Assembly: GCF_900187265.1 (NCBI RefSeq)
Contig: NZ_LT906450.1
Coordinates: forward strand, 2,409,444-2,473,443
Reading direction: 5' to 3'
Source of the DNA: Rhodococcus rhodochrous
GTDB taxonomy: Bacteria > Actinomycetota > Actinomycetes > Mycobacteriales > Mycobacteriaceae
DNA length: 64,000 nucleotides
The stretch's first letter is position 1. Each line of letters opens with the position of its first letter. Positions 14,334 to 24,121 of this stretch are shown here, in pieces. Both the position numbers and the translations under genes were made by a program. Under the pieces are notes generated by a model. That model had not been told where the DNA came from, ran no database searches, and worked only from the letters and a program-made list of their open reading frames with translations.

Positions 14334-15289
14334 GCACACGTCCTCACGACGGGTCGCCACCGCGGTTCCGCTCCGGTGAACTGCGCGATCCCGCGCTCAC
14401 CGCCGCGCTCCGCACCCTCGAGCTCACCGTGCGGCGCCGTCTCGACGGCGTCCTGCACGGCGACCACCTCGGTCTGATCCCGGGCCCGGGTTCCGAACCG
14501 GGGGACGCCCGCGAGTACCAACCGGGCGACGACGTGCGGCAGATGGACTGGTCGGTCACCGCGCGCACGACGCACCCGCACGTGCGGCAGACGGTCGCCG
14601 ACCGGGAACTCGAGACGTGGCTCGCGGTCGACCTGTCGGCCAGCCTGGACTTCGGTACCGGCATGTGCGAGAAGCGCGACCTGGCGATCGCAGCGGTGGC
14701 CGCGCTCGCACATCTGACCACCGGCGGTGGAAACCGGATCGGCGCGGTGATCTCCACCGGCAGCGAGACGATCCGCGTCCCCGCGCGCGGCGGACGGCTG
14801 CACGCCCAATCGTTGCTGCGTACCGTCGCGACCACCCCGCACGCACCCGACGGGACCCGTGGCGATCTCCAGGGGCTCGTCGAGTCGCTGCGACGTCCTC
14901 AGCGCCGCCGCGGTCTGGCTGTCGTGGTGAGTGATTTCCTCGGTCCGCTCGACTGGGAGCGATCCCTGCGGGCGCTGTCCGGCCGGCACGAACTGCTCGC
15001 CGTCGAGATCATCGACCGCCGCGACCTCGAACTGCCCGATCTGGGCGACGTGGTGCTGCACGACCCGGAGACGGGCCGCACCCGCGAATTCACGACCACT
15101 CCCGAACTGCGGGCCGATTACGCGCAGGCCGCCGCCGAACATCGCGCGGCCGTGCACCAGGCGCTGCGCAGTTCCGGTGCACCCGTGCTGACGTTGCGCA
15201 CCGACCGCGACTGGATCGGCGACGTCGTCCGGTTCGTCGCGGCCCGGCGACACAGCTTCGGCGCACCCGCACGGCAGGGGGGACGATGA
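14330..15289 (+). CDS. DUF58 domain protein
   Basis: This is a 319-residue protein with the DUF58 signature ([27 protein letters not shown]) and a VWA-like fold in the second half ([14 protein letters not shown]). It has no membrane segment. The GTG overlaps the moxR stop (GTGA) and AGGGAGGTG lies upstream, so it is translationally coupled. It corresponds to Rv1480. It probably works with MoxR and the next VWA protein at the membrane; the exact role is unknown. Confidence 0.9.
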   Translation: MSTRPHDGSPPRFRSGELRDPALTAALRTLELTVRRRLDGVLHGDHLGLIPGPGSEPGDAREYQPGDDVRQMDWSVTARTTHPHVRQTVADRELETWLAVDLSASLDFGTGMCEKRDLAIAAVAALAHLTTGGGNRIGAVISTGSETIRVPARGGRLHAQSLLRTVATTPHAPDGTRGDLQGLVESLRRPQRRRGLAVVVSDFLGPLDWERSLRALSGRHELLAVEIIDRRDLELPDLGDVVLHDPETGRTREFTTTPELRADYAQAAAEHRAAVHQALRSSGAPVLTLRTDRDWIGDVVRFVAARRHSFGAPARQGGR

Positions 15290-16266
15290 GCCTGTCCGGT
15301 TTCACCTCACCGTGGTGGTTGCTGCTGCTGTTCGTCGTCGCTGCCCTCGGCGGCGCCTACGTGCTGGTCCAACGCCGGCGCCAGACGAACACGCTGCGCT
15401 TCACCAATCTCGAGCTGCTCGAGAAGGTCGCACCCGCCCGCCCGGGACGCGCCCGGCACATCCCCGTCGCGTTGTTGCTCGTCGGCCTCGTCTTCCTCAC
15501 CGTGGCGCTCGCCGGCCCGACCGCCGAACAGCGGGTGCCGCGCAACCGGGCCACGGTCGTGCTCGTCATCGACGTGTCGTTGTCGATGGAGGCCACGGAC
15601 GTCGCACCCACGCGACTCGCGGCCGCGCAGGAGGCGGCCAAACAGTTCGCCGACGACCTGACGCCCGGCATCAACCTCGGTCTCGTCGCATTTTCGGGGA
15701 CCGCCTCGGTCCTGGTCTCGCCGACCACCAATCGGGAGGCGACCAAGTCCGCGATCGACAACCTGCAGTTGAGCGAGCGCACCGCGACCGGTGAGGCGAT
15801 CTTCACGGCGATGCAGTCGATCGACACGCTCGCCGCCGTGCTCGGCGGCAGCGACCAGGCGCCGCCCGCGCGGATCGTGCTGCTGTCCGACGGCAAGCAG
15901 ACCGTCCCCGAGAGTCCCGACGATCCCCGCGGTGGGTTCACCGCGGCGCGACAGGCGGCGGAGAAGGGGATTCCGGTCTCGACCATCTCCTTCGGCACCC
16001 AGACGGGCACCGTCACCATCGAGGACGATCGGATCCCCGTGCCCGTCGACGATCCGTCGCTCAAGGAGATCGCGAACCTCTCGGGTGGGAGTTTCTTCAC
16101 GGCCGCCAGCCTCGAGGAACTCGAGGACGCCTACAACACGCTCGAGGAACAGATCGGTTTCGAGACGACCCGTGGCGATGCCAGCCGTCCGTGGCTCATG
16201 CTCGGAGCGCTGTCGGTGATCGCGGGGCTCGGCGCGGCCATGGTGTTGCGCCAGCGGCTGCCCTGA
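15286..16266 (+). CDS. Membrane-anchored VWA domain protein
   Basis: This 326-residue protein corresponds to Rv1481. Two N-terminal membrane helices ([19 protein letters not shown] and [19 protein letters not shown]) precede a von Willebrand A domain. Its MIDAS motif is DVSLSM (Asp96), and a C-terminal helix ([19 protein letters not shown]) follows. It belongs to the BatA-like class partnered with MoxR. Its ATG overlaps the DUF58 stop. M. tuberculosis has a small gene (Rv1482c) after it, which is absent here; fabG1 follows at once. Confidence 0.9.
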   Translation: MSLSGFTSPWWLLLLFVVAALGGAYVLVQRRRQTNTLRFTNLELLEKVAPARPGRARHIPVALLLVGLVFLTVALAGPTAEQRVPRNRATVVLVIDVSLSMEATDVAPTRLAAAQEAAKQFADDLTPGINLGLVAFSGTASVLVSPTTNREATKSAIDNLQLSERTATGEAIFTAMQSIDTLAAVLGGSDQAPPARIVLLSDGKQTVPESPDDPRGGFTAARQAAEKGIPVSTISFGTQTGTVTIEDDRIPVPVDDPSLKEIANLSGGSFFTAASLEELEDAYNTLEEQIGFETTRGDASRPWLMLGALSVIAGLGAAMVLRQRLP

Positions 16267-16289
16267 TCCACCTTGTGCACGCTCACTGA

Positions 16290-17081
<792 letters not shown>

Positions 17082-17127
17082 CGGTCTCGCGACCACATCC
17101 GAATCTCACTGGAGGACCGACACACTC

Positions 17128-17934
17128 ATGGGCGGACTGCTCGAGGGCAAGACCATTCTCGTCACCGGCATCATCACCGATGCCTCGATCGCCTTCCACA
17201 CCGCGAAGGCCGCGCAGGAACAGGGCGCGAAGGTGATCATCACCGGCTTCGAGCGACTCCGGTTGATCGACCGGATCGCACAGCGTCTCCCGCAGCCGGT
17301 GCCGCCGGCGATCAGCCTCGACGTGCAGAACCAGGAGGATCTCGACGGTCTCGCCGACAAGATCCGCGAACTCGCACCGGAGGGGATCGACGGTGTCGTC
17401 CACTCCATCGGCTTCGCACCCCGGTCGTGCCTGGGCAGCCCGTTCCTCGACGCGCCGTGGACGGACGTCGCGGTGGCGCTCGAAGTGTCGGCCTACTCCT
17501 ACGGCGCGCTCGCCAAGGCCGTCCTGCCCGTCATGAACGAGGGCGGTTCGATCGTCGGAATGGACTTCGACCCGTCCCGGGCCGTTCCGTTCTACAACTG
17601 GATGGGTGTCTCCAAGGCGACGCTCGAGTCGGTCAACCGCTACGTGGCCAAGGAGGTCGGCCCGCGCGGTATCCGTTCGAACCTCGTCGCCGCCGGCCCG
17701 ATCAAGACGCTCGCCGCCAAGGCCATCGCGGGCGACGCGACCGGCCCGGGCGCGGAGATGAACCGACTGAACGAGGGTTGGTCGGCCGCGTCCCCGATCG
17801 GCTGGGACGTCGACGATCCGACGCCTGTGGCGAAGACCGTGTGTGCGGTGCTGTCCGACTGGCTACCCGGGACCACGGGATCCATCGTCTACGTCGACGG
17901 TGGCTTCCACTCCCAGGTCGGCTTCGGTAGCTGA
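17128..17934 (+). CDS. inhA: Enoyl-ACP reductase InhA
   Basis: This 268-residue NADH-dependent trans-2-enoyl-ACP reductase of FAS-II is the isoniazid target in mycobacteria. It has the short-chain fold with the InhA start [33 protein letters not shown] and the catalytic Tyr156/Lys163 in YNWMGVSK. The substrate-loop region (TLAAKAIAG) and the C-terminal VDGGFHSQ are present. Length and operon position after fabG1 are as in mycobacteria and indicate mycolic acid synthesis in this organism. Confidence 0.97.
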   Translation: MGGLLEGKTILVTGIITDASIAFHTAKAAQEQGAKVIITGFERLRLIDRIAQRLPQPVPPAISLDVQNQEDLDGLADKIRELAPEGIDGVVHSIGFAPRSCLGSPFLDAPWTDVAVALEVSAYSYGALAKAVLPVMNEGGSIVGMDFDPSRAVPFYNWMGVSKATLESVNRYVAKEVGPRGIRSNLVAAGPIKTLAAKAIAGDATGPGAEMNRLNEGWSAASPIGWDVDDPTPVAKTVCAVLSDWLPGTTGSIVYVDGGFHSQVGFGS

Positions 17935-17956
17935 CCGCACCACGGAAGGCACTTCC

Positions 17957-19033
17957 ATGACGAACACCCCCGGGGCGTACGACGCGCTGCTGCTGCTGTC
18001 GTTCGGCGGACCGGAAGGACCCGACGACGTGCGGCCGTTCCTCGAGAACGTCACCCGCGGACGTGGGATCCCGCCGGAACGACTCGACGAGGTCGCGCAG
18101 CACTATCTGCACTTCGGGGGTGTCTCGCCGATCAACGCCCTGAACCGGGCGATCATCGACGACGTCCGCGCCGAGTTCGACACGCACGGTATCGATCTGC
18201 CGATCTACTTCGGCAACCGCAACTGGCATCCCATGGTCGAGGACACCGTCGCGCGGATGCGCGACGACGGGATCCGTAACGCCCTGGTGTTCGCGACCTC
18301 CGCATGGGGCGGCTACTCGGGATGCCGGCAGTACCACGAGGACATCGCCCGGGCGCGGGATGCCGTCGAGAACGCGCCCCGGCTGACGAAGCTCCGGCAC
18401 TTCTACGACCACCCGTTGTTCCTCGACGCCGTCACCGACGCCGTGCGCGCCGCCCGCGTCGAGCTCGCCGACGAGGTGCGCGATTCCGCGCGTGTGGTGT
18501 TCACCGCCCACTCCGTGCCGACCTCCTTCGACGCGACCGGTGGTCCGCCGGAGGAGGGTGGCCGTCTCTACAGTCGGCAGGTCGCCGAAGCGGCGCGGTT
18601 GGTGGCCGAGGCTCTCGGCGAGGACGACTACGACCTGGTGTGGCAGTCGCGATCCGGTCCGCCGCAGGTGCCGTGGCTCGAGCCCGACATCGTCGACCAC
18701 ATCGACGCCCTGCACGAACGGGGGGTCCGCGCCGTCGTGGTCGTGCCGGTCGGATTCGTCTCCGATCACCTCGAGGTCGTGTGGGATCTCGACACCGAGG
18801 CCCGCGACCGTGCGGCCGAACTGGGCATGGGCTTCTCGCGTGCGGCGACGGCCGGAACCGACCCGCGCTTCGCGCAGCTGGTCCGCGAACTCGTCGAGGA
18901 ACAGCGCGAGGGGGTCACCGCTCGCCGCTGCGGCACCGAACCGCTGCTCGGGTCCGCGTGCAACGGGAGCCTGTGCGCCGTGGGATGCTGCGAGCCGCCG
19001 AAACGCCCGTCCCGGCCGGCCGCGAACCGATAG
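17957..19033 (+). CDS. hemH: Ferrochelatase (coproporphyrin type, Fe-S)
   Basis: This 358-residue ferrochelatase inserts Fe2+ into coproporphyrin III in the actinobacterial heme route (CpfC). Family motifs are [32 protein letters not shown] and [18 protein letters not shown]. The C-terminus has Cys335, Cys340, Cys344 and Cys345 ([13 protein letters not shown]), matching the [2Fe-2S] ligand region of mycobacterial ferrochelatase. The ATG at 17957 has GGAAGG upstream. It follows inhA by 22 bp, as in M. tuberculosis (Rv1484-Rv1485). Confidence 0.95.
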   Translation: MTNTPGAYDALLLLSFGGPEGPDDVRPFLENVTRGRGIPPERLDEVAQHYLHFGGVSPINALNRAIIDDVRAEFDTHGIDLPIYFGNRNWHPMVEDTVARMRDDGIRNALVFATSAWGGYSGCRQYHEDIARARDAVENAPRLTKLRHFYDHPLFLDAVTDAVRAARVELADEVRDSARVVFTAHSVPTSFDATGGPPEEGGRLYSRQVAEAARLVAEALGEDDYDLVWQSRSGPPQVPWLEPDIVDHIDALHERGVRAVVVVPVGFVSDHLEVVWDLDTEARDRAAELGMGFSRAATAGTDPRFAQLVRELVEEQREGVTARRCGTEPLLGSACNGSLCAVGCCEPPKRPSRPAANR

Positions 19034-19041
19034 ATCCCCCC

Positions 19042-19074
19042 GCCTCACCGGGTGGCGTGCCCGGCCGGTGAGGC
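19042..19074. terminator. Convergent hairpin after hemH
   Basis: GCCTCACCGG (19042-19051) pairs perfectly with CCGGTGAGGC (19065-19074) around a 13-base loop. It overlaps the 3' end of the convergent HxlR gene and can stop transcription in both directions. Confidence 0.65.
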
Positions 19075-19725
19075 CAGAGGAGAGTCGAACCAGCGCGGCA
19101 GAGACCGGCGCAGAGCGCTCGGACCGTCGACGACCACGGCGCCCGAACGTAGTGCGTCCGGCCAGGTGGCTTCGCCACGCCAGATCTCGGTCAGCTCCCG
19201 CATCCCCGCCGTCACCCGGATCGAGACCTCGAATCCCGGATCCTCGTCGCACACGTCGACGTCGTGCGGCGTGATGACCATCCACCACCGGCGCGACGCG
19301 TGGGTGACCGCGGGGAAGACGAACTCCACGACCACCCTGGAGTCCGGCAGCGCCGCGTGGTCGACGTGCCGGTGCATGTCCCACATCAGCAGCCGCGGAT
19401 CGAGGTCGACGTCGCCGAGCTTCCCGGTCCACCGCGTACCCCAGGCACCGAGTGCGTCGACGACGGCCTCGAGATCGCGTCCCGCGGGTGTGAGCACGTA
19501 TCGGACGTCGGCCCCGTCCTCGAGACGCCGCACGATGCCCGCTGCCGTGAGCTGGTGCAGTCGCTTCGACAGCAAGGTCGGCGACATACGGGGCAGGCCG
19601 CGTCGGAGATCGTTGAACCGTTCGCTGCCGAGCACGAGTTCGCGCACCACGAGCAGCGTCCACCTCTCGTCGAACAGTTCCATCGCCTTGGCGACGGGAC
19701 AGAACTGGTGGTAGGGCGGGCCCAT
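19045..19725 (-). CDS. HxlR-family winged-helix regulator with C-terminal SCP2-like region
   Basis: This is a 226-residue protein. The N-terminal winged helix (FCPVAKAMELFDERWTLLVVRELVLGSERFNDLRRGLPRMSPTLLSKRL) is of HxlR type. The remaining ~110 residues (VVVEFVFPAVTHASRRWWMVITPHDVDVCDEDPG, then VDGPSALRRSLPRWF) look like the SCP2-like ligand domain seen in some actinobacterial HxlR proteins. The ATG at 19725 gives the usual short N-terminus. It is divergent from a methyltransferase gene. A perfect 7-bp inverted repeat in between (19780-19798) is its likely operator. Confidence 0.88.
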   Translation of the reverse strand: MGPPYHQFCPVAKAMELFDERWTLLVVRELVLGSERFNDLRRGLPRMSPTLLSKRLHQLTAAGIVRRLEDGADVRYVLTPAGRDLEAVVDALGAWGTRWTGKLGDVDLDPRLLMWDMHRHVDHAALPDSRVVVEFVFPAVTHASRRWWMVITPHDVDVCDEDPGFEVSIRVTAGMRELTEIWRGEATWPDALRSGAVVVDGPSALRRSLPRWFDSPLASPAGHATR

Positions 19726-19779
19726 GATCGGATCGTAGGCCGGTCGGACCGCGGTGACCAGCACGAATGTGCGGCCGTG

Positions 19780-19798
19780 CAGTACAGATTGTGTACTG
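19780..19798. promoter_or_regulatory. Palindromic operator candidate (HxlR)
   Basis: CAGTACA-GATTG-TGTACTG is a perfect 7-bp inverted repeat with a 5-bp spacer. It lies in the 169-bp divergent region, 55 bases upstream of the HxlR start and 97 bases upstream of the methyltransferase. It suits a dimeric winged-helix regulator. Confidence 0.6.
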
Positions 19799-19894
19799 GA
19801 GGACACTGCGCCCGCGTTCCTACAGTCGATCTGTGACCCGGACCGCCTCTCCGACGGCGCCGACGCCGGGTCCCTCGACAGGAGGAATCCTCTG

Positions 19895-20725
19895 ATGACC
19901 GACATCTCGACGACACACGACGCCGATCTCGCCCTGAAGGCCAAGCACCGGGCGATGTGGGCCCTCGGCAACTATCCGGCGGTGGCGACCGAGGTCATCG
20001 CCGAACTCGGCCCCACTCTCGTGGCCGCCACCGGAATCGGTCCGGACGACCGCGTCCTGGACATCGCCGCCGGATCGGGCAATGCATCGATCCCCGCCGC
20101 GCTCACCGGTGCGACGGTGCTCGCGACCGACCTGACCCCGGAACTGTTCGAGGTCGGCCGCCGTGACGCCGAAGCGGCAGGTGCGACGCTCGACTGGCAG
20201 GAAGCCGACGCCGAAGCGCTCCCGTTCGACGATGCGAGCTTCGATGCCGTGATCTCCTGTGTGGGAGTGATGTTCGCGCCCCATCATCGGGCCGCCGCCG
20301 ACGAACTGCTTCGGGTGACCCGGCGGGGCGGACGCATCGGCCTACTGAGCTGGACCCCCCGCGGCTTCATCGGGCAGATGTTCGCGACGATGAAACCGTA
20401 TGCGCCACCGCCTCCGCCGGGTGCACAGCCGCCGCCACTGTGGGGCGACGAGGTGCACGTGCGCGAGCTGATCGGCGACCGTGTCACCGACCTGCAGGTA
20501 CGCACCGACAATCTGCGCGTCGAACGCTTCGCGACCGGAGAGGACTTCCGCGAGTTCTTCAAGTCCGCCTACGGTCCCACGATCGCGGTGTACCGCAACA
20601 TCGCGGACGACCACGAACGGGTCGCTGCTCTCGATCTCGACCTGCTCGAGCTCGCTCAACGTCACGATCTCGGTGGAGGAGCTATGGATTGGGAGTATCT
20701 GCTCGTCACCGCGCAACGGAGTTGA
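19895..20725 (+). CDS. SAM-dependent class I methyltransferase
   Basis: This is a 276-residue methyltransferase of the UbiE/Methyltransf_11 type. Motif I is VLDIAAGSGNASIPAA, followed by VLATDLTPELFEVG, WQEADAEALPFDDASFDAVISCVGVMFAPHH and VTRRGGRIGLLSWTP. AGGAGG lies 9 bases before the ATG. The N-terminus has no transit or membrane segment. Its acceptor is unknown. Divergence from an HxlR regulator suggests induction by a small molecule. Confidence 0.88.
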   Translation: MTDISTTHDADLALKAKHRAMWALGNYPAVATEVIAELGPTLVAATGIGPDDRVLDIAAGSGNASIPAALTGATVLATDLTPELFEVGRRDAEAAGATLDWQEADAEALPFDDASFDAVISCVGVMFAPHHRAAADELLRVTRRGGRIGLLSWTPRGFIGQMFATMKPYAPPPPPGAQPPPLWGDEVHVRELIGDRVTDLQVRTDNLRVERFATGEDFREFFKSAYGPTIAVYRNIADDHERVAALDLDLLELAQRHDLGGGAMDWEYLLVTAQRS

Positions 20726-20743
20726 TGCGCACTGCCGCCGCGG

Positions 20744-21553
20744 TCAGTGATGGTGCTCGGCCCGCAGAGCCGCCGCGACCGCACCGGTGCGGGCCTCGCG
20801 CACCGCGGCCCACAGGGGCTGCAGCGCACCATCGCGACCGGTGGTGGCGGACGCCGAACCGGCCCGCAGACCCCCTCCGCGGCCGGCCACGGTGAGGATT
20901 GCCGCGACCTGGTCGGCGGTGTCCAGCACGCGCACGGCACGTGGGGGCAGTGACGGGGGGTAGCGGTGCCGGGCGAGCTCGGCGGCCTCCTCGGCGATCT
21001 CCGCCCGCGGATCGGCGCGGCGACCGTCCGTTCCCACCGTCGGGATCCCGCTCAACGCGGAGGCGGCCTCACGCACCGCCTCTCGGATCGCGAACTCGGC
21101 CGCACCGAGACCACCGTCGACGGCGATCTCGGGGACCGCCGGCAGCGTGAAGACGTTCCACCGCAGGACGTCCGGGCCTTCGATCACGGGCACCAGACCC
21201 AGTCCGGGGGCGCCGGGCGCTCCCACCACGACGCCCTCACCGGCCGCGAGCGCCGCGGAGGCGAAGGCTGTACCGGCGGGCAGTGCGCGGACGTCGCCCG
21301 GGGCGGGAAGGACGAGATGCAGACCGGCGCCGGCGGCGGAGTCGACGCGGCGGATCAGGGTGAGCAGCAGGGCGGCACCGTCGGCCACACCCCGGTCGGG
21401 CAGACCCGCCGCGGAGGCCGTCGCCGCGTCGTGGGCACCCACGAGATGCATCGGCGCCCACTCGTGCAGCGCATCGATCACATCGTCGGGTGAGGCGTGA
21501 CCGGACAGCCAGGACCCCGCCCACACGGTCAGCGTCAGGCTCGGAGAACTCAC
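20744..21553 (-). CDS. Rv1486c-like conserved protein
   Basis: This 269-residue protein of unknown function is rich in Ala, Gly and Val, with no signal peptide or membrane helix. Recognisable stretches are TLTVWAGSWLSGHASPDDVIDAL, GAALLLTLIRR and DVLRWNVFTLPAVPE. It occupies the place of Rv1486c after hemH. It probably forms an alpha/beta domain, but I see no catalytic motif. It ends 18 bp from the convergent methyltransferase. In mycobacteria the next genes are the NfeD/SPFH pair, which here lies 11 kb away. Confidence 0.75.
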   Translation of the reverse strand: MSSPSLTLTVWAGSWLSGHASPDDVIDALHEWAPMHLVGAHDAATASAAGLPDRGVADGAALLLTLIRRVDSAAGAGLHLVLPAPGDVRALPAGTAFASAALAAGEGVVVGAPGAPGLGLVPVIEGPDVLRWNVFTLPAVPEIAVDGGLGAAEFAIREAVREAASALSGIPTVGTDGRRADPRAEIAEEAAELARHRYPPSLPPRAVRVLDTADQVAAILTVAGRGGGLRAGSASATTGRDGALQPLWAAVREARTGAVAAALRAEHHH

Positions 21554-21635
21554 CCCGAAAGCATACGGCGACCCGGTGCAGCGGTCCGGCGTGGCAGCGT
21601 GAGCGGTCCCGCGCGATGTCCTAGGGTCGACTGGC

Positions 21636-22469
21636 GTGAGCCCACGCGATATCTACGGCGGCGACATCTATGCCGGTCACGCCCGCACCAAGAAGAAGGC
21701 CGTCCCCGAACTCGCGGCGGAGCGCGGTGTCGTCGTCGAGGACGCCGCATCCGGTTGGTGCGGCGCGATCGTGGGGATCGAGAAGACCTACGACGGCGAC
21801 TTCGTGCGGCTCGAGGACGCACAGGGGCGCACCCGGTTGTTCGCGATGCGCCCTGCGGCCTTCCTGGTCGACGGAGCACCCGTCACCCTCGTCAAACCGA
21901 AGATCCGTCCCGCCTCCGTACCGACGAGATCCGCCTCGGGGTCCACCCGGGTGGACGGTCTGCGCGCACGCGTGGCGCGGGGGAGCCGGATCTGGGTGGA
22001 GGGCGTGCACGACGCCGCCCTCGTCGAACGGGTGTGGGGGCACGACCTGCGGGTCGAGGGCGTAGTCGTCGAACAACTCGAAGGCCTGGACAATCTCGGT
22101 GTCCGGCTCGCCGAGTTCGAACCCGGCCCGGGTCGGCGGGTCGGTGTCCTCGCCGACCACCTCGTCACCGGGTCCAAGGAAGAGCGCCTCACCGCGAATC
22201 TCGGTCCGCATGTGATGGTCACCGGCCATCCCTACATCGACGTGTGGCAGGCGGTGAAGCCGAAGGCCGTCGGCATCGACGCCTGGCCCACCATTCCCCG
22301 AGGCCAGGACTGGAAGACCGGTGTCTGCCGAGAACTCGGCTGGGGCACCCCGCAGGACGGCTGGCGGCGCGTCTACAACGCCGTGAACTCGTTCCGCGAT
22401 CTCGAATCGCACCTCATCGGCGCCGTCGAGCGCCTCGTCGACTTCGTCACCGAACCCGACGAGGGCTGA
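21636..22469 (+). CDS. DUF3097 family protein
   Basis: This 277-residue protein starts MSPRDIYGGDIYAGHARTKKKAVPEL and contains WCGAIVGIEKTYDGDFVRLED, RIWVEGVHDAALVERVWGHDLR and VLADHLVTGSKEERL. These segments are typical of an actinobacterial family I know as DUF3097, with a Toprim-like core (EGVHDAAL, VLADHL). The function is unestablished. The start is GTG at 21636. It is divergent from the Rv1486c-like gene (82 bp apart) and converges on the mce operon with 12 bp between stops. Confidence 0.8.
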   Translation: MSPRDIYGGDIYAGHARTKKKAVPELAAERGVVVEDAASGWCGAIVGIEKTYDGDFVRLEDAQGRTRLFAMRPAAFLVDGAPVTLVKPKIRPASVPTRSASGSTRVDGLRARVARGSRIWVEGVHDAALVERVWGHDLRVEGVVVEQLEGLDNLGVRLAEFEPGPGRRVGVLADHLVTGSKEERLTANLGPHVMVTGHPYIDVWQAVKPKAVGIDAWPTIPRGQDWKTGVCRELGWGTPQDGWRRVYNAVNSFRDLESHLIGAVERLVDFVTEPDEG

Positions 22470-22481
22470 CCGACCGGAAAC

Positions 22482-23174
22482 TCAGCGGCCCCCGTCCGCC
22501 GGCGCCGGCGCAGGTTCCGGCTCCCCGGTGCCGCCCGGCAGGCCGGTGCCCACCCCGCCGACGTCGGTGATGGTCCAGTCGGACGCGCGGTCCATCGTCA
22601 CCGTGTAGGTCGCGGTGGCGGCGACACCGTCGGGTGTCTGCTTGCTCGTCGAGATCATGTCGACGAAGACCTGCACGACGAAGGTGTCGCCGTCGTTGCT
22701 CGCCACCTCGGCGGCGAGCAGACGGGCATCGGCGGTGTACTCCATCTGCGTCAGCCACGGAGCCACGACGTCCACGGCTCCTTCGAGTTTCGGTGCGAGT
22801 TGCTCGCTGACGCCGTCGGTGAGCGCCGCCCGCCAGGCGTCGAGGTCACGGAAGTCGACCTCGGAGACGCTCAGCGCGTAGTCGGAGGCGACGGCTTCGG
22901 CCTCGGCCTCGGTGTCGAGCCGGCTCTGCAGGGCCTGCAGCTGCTCGGACGAGTCGTCGGTCGCCCACAACACCCCGAAGGTCACCGCGGCGACGACGGC
23001 GAGCACCGTGACGACCGCGAGGGCACGCACCGACGACCACCACGGACCGCGGCTTCCCGCCTCGGTGGCAGTGGAGGTGGAGGTGGAGGTGGACGTGGAG
23101 GTGGCCTGATCCTGTTCGGTGAAACCGGTGTTCGAGGGGCCGGTGTTCGACATGACGCTGTCTTCCTTCTTCAT
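22482..23174 (-). CDS. Mce-associated membrane protein
   Basis: This 230-residue protein has a Ser/Thr-rich N-terminus with an uninterrupted ST repeat, one membrane helix (VRALAVVTVLAVVAAVTFGVLWA), and an extracytoplasmic ~140-residue NTF2-like domain typical of Mas proteins. It ends in a Pro/Ala tail. Its start overlaps the mceF stop (ATGA), so it is the last gene of the mce operon. Mas proteins are thought to stabilise the Mce complex. An alternative start is the ATG at 23153. Confidence 0.85.
   Translation of the reverse strand: MKKEDSVMSNTGPSNTGFTEQDQATSTSTSTSTSTATEAGSRGPWWSSVRALAVVTVLAVVAAVTFGVLWATDDSSEQLQALQSRLDTEAEAEAVASDYALSVSEVDFRDLDAWRAALTDGVSEQLAPKLEGAVDVVAPWLTQMEYTADARLLAAEVASNDGDTFVVQVFVDMISTSKQTPDGVAATATYTVTMDRASDWTITDVGGVGTGLPGGTGEPEPAPAPADGGR
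23071..23104. repeat. GTGGAG hexanucleotide tandem repeat
   Basis: There are about five copies of GTGGAG (one reads GTGGAC) inside the Mce-associated gene, encoding alternating Ser and Thr on the minus strand. Because the unit is 6 bp, slippage would change the length of the ST tract without shifting frame. Confidence 0.85.
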
Positions 23175-24121
23175 CGGGGTACGTTCACGGTGAATCGGAC
23201 ACTGTCGCCCGGCATGGTCGCGATGGCCTGTTCGAGCAGGGTACCGAGATCCATCCGGCCCACCACGGAACCGGTGGCCTGGGTGACCGGGCGGAGCGCG
23301 ACGCCGATCGCACCGAGTTCGGGCGCGAACCGCCGGAGGAAGTCGGCGAGTTCGATCTCCTCCTCGCGCCACGAGCCGAGGATCTCCTCACCCTTCAGGA
23401 CCGAGGACCCCTCGAAGAGGTACTCGTACGAGACACCGAGCGTCTCGCCGAACCGATCCAGCATGGGAGGTGCCGCGACCATCGCGGGCCGGACCCAGTC
23501 GACATCGCCCATCATCCACATCAGGTCGCTCAATACCGTTTCCAGCGATCCCTCGTGCCGGGTCAGGGTCGACAGCAGCAGCTCGGCCCCACGTCCCGCC
23601 GCAGGCATCGTCTCCTCGAGACCCGCAACCGATTCGGTGAACGTCGCGACGAGCTCGTTCAGCGATTCGGCGTCGGTCTGTTCGAGCAGTTCCGAGGTGG
23701 TCGCGAGCAGATCGGGGACCGAGATGGGCAGCTCGACGATCTCGGTCAGGTGGGCGCCGTCCTCGAGATAGGGCCCCTCGGCCGAGGCCGGTAGGAACGA
23801 GAACACCGGTTCGCCCAGCGACGACAGGTTCTCGACGCGCATCGTGCTGTCGACGGGGATGCGGTGTTCGGCCTCGTAGGAGATGTTCATGCGGACGAAA
23901 CCGTCGAGGTTCTCCATACCGTCGACCCGCCCGATGTTCACCCCGCGGTAGACGACGCTCGATCCGGTGCGCAGTCCTGCCGCGTCGCGCATGTCCACCA
24001 CGGCGTGCGCGCGGGGCCGGGTCGGATCGATCTGCAGCACACCGACGACGAGATACCAGGTGCCCAGGATCATCACGAGGACCAGGGCGAGTGCGGACAT
24101 CCAGGCCGGGATTCGGGTCAC
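23171..24121 (-). CDS. Mce family protein MceF
   Basis: This is a 316-residue exported MCE protein: an N-terminal helix (MSALALVLVMILGTWYLVVGVL), then the MCE/MlaD domain (ARAHAVVDMRDAAGLRTGSSVVYRGVNIGRVDGM) and a helical C-terminal region with LPASAEGPYLEDG. Position after MceE identifies it as the F subunit of the hetero-hexameric lipid-transfer tunnel. It starts GTG at 24121, overlapping the mceE stop. No long disordered tail is present, unlike some MceF proteins. Confidence 0.9.
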   Translation of the reverse strand: MTRIPAWMSALALVLVMILGTWYLVVGVLQIDPTRPRAHAVVDMRDAAGLRTGSSVVYRGVNIGRVDGMENLDGFVRMNISYEAEHRIPVDSTMRVENLSSLGEPVFSFLPASAEGPYLEDGAHLTEIVELPISVPDLLATTSELLEQTDAESLNELVATFTESVAGLEETMPAAGRGAELLLSTLTRHEGSLETVLSDLMWMMGDVDWVRPAMVAAPPMLDRFGETLGVSYEYLFEGSSVLKGEEILGSWREEEIELADFLRRFAPELGAIGVALRPVTQATGSVVGRMDLGTLLEQAIATMPGDSVRFTVNVPR

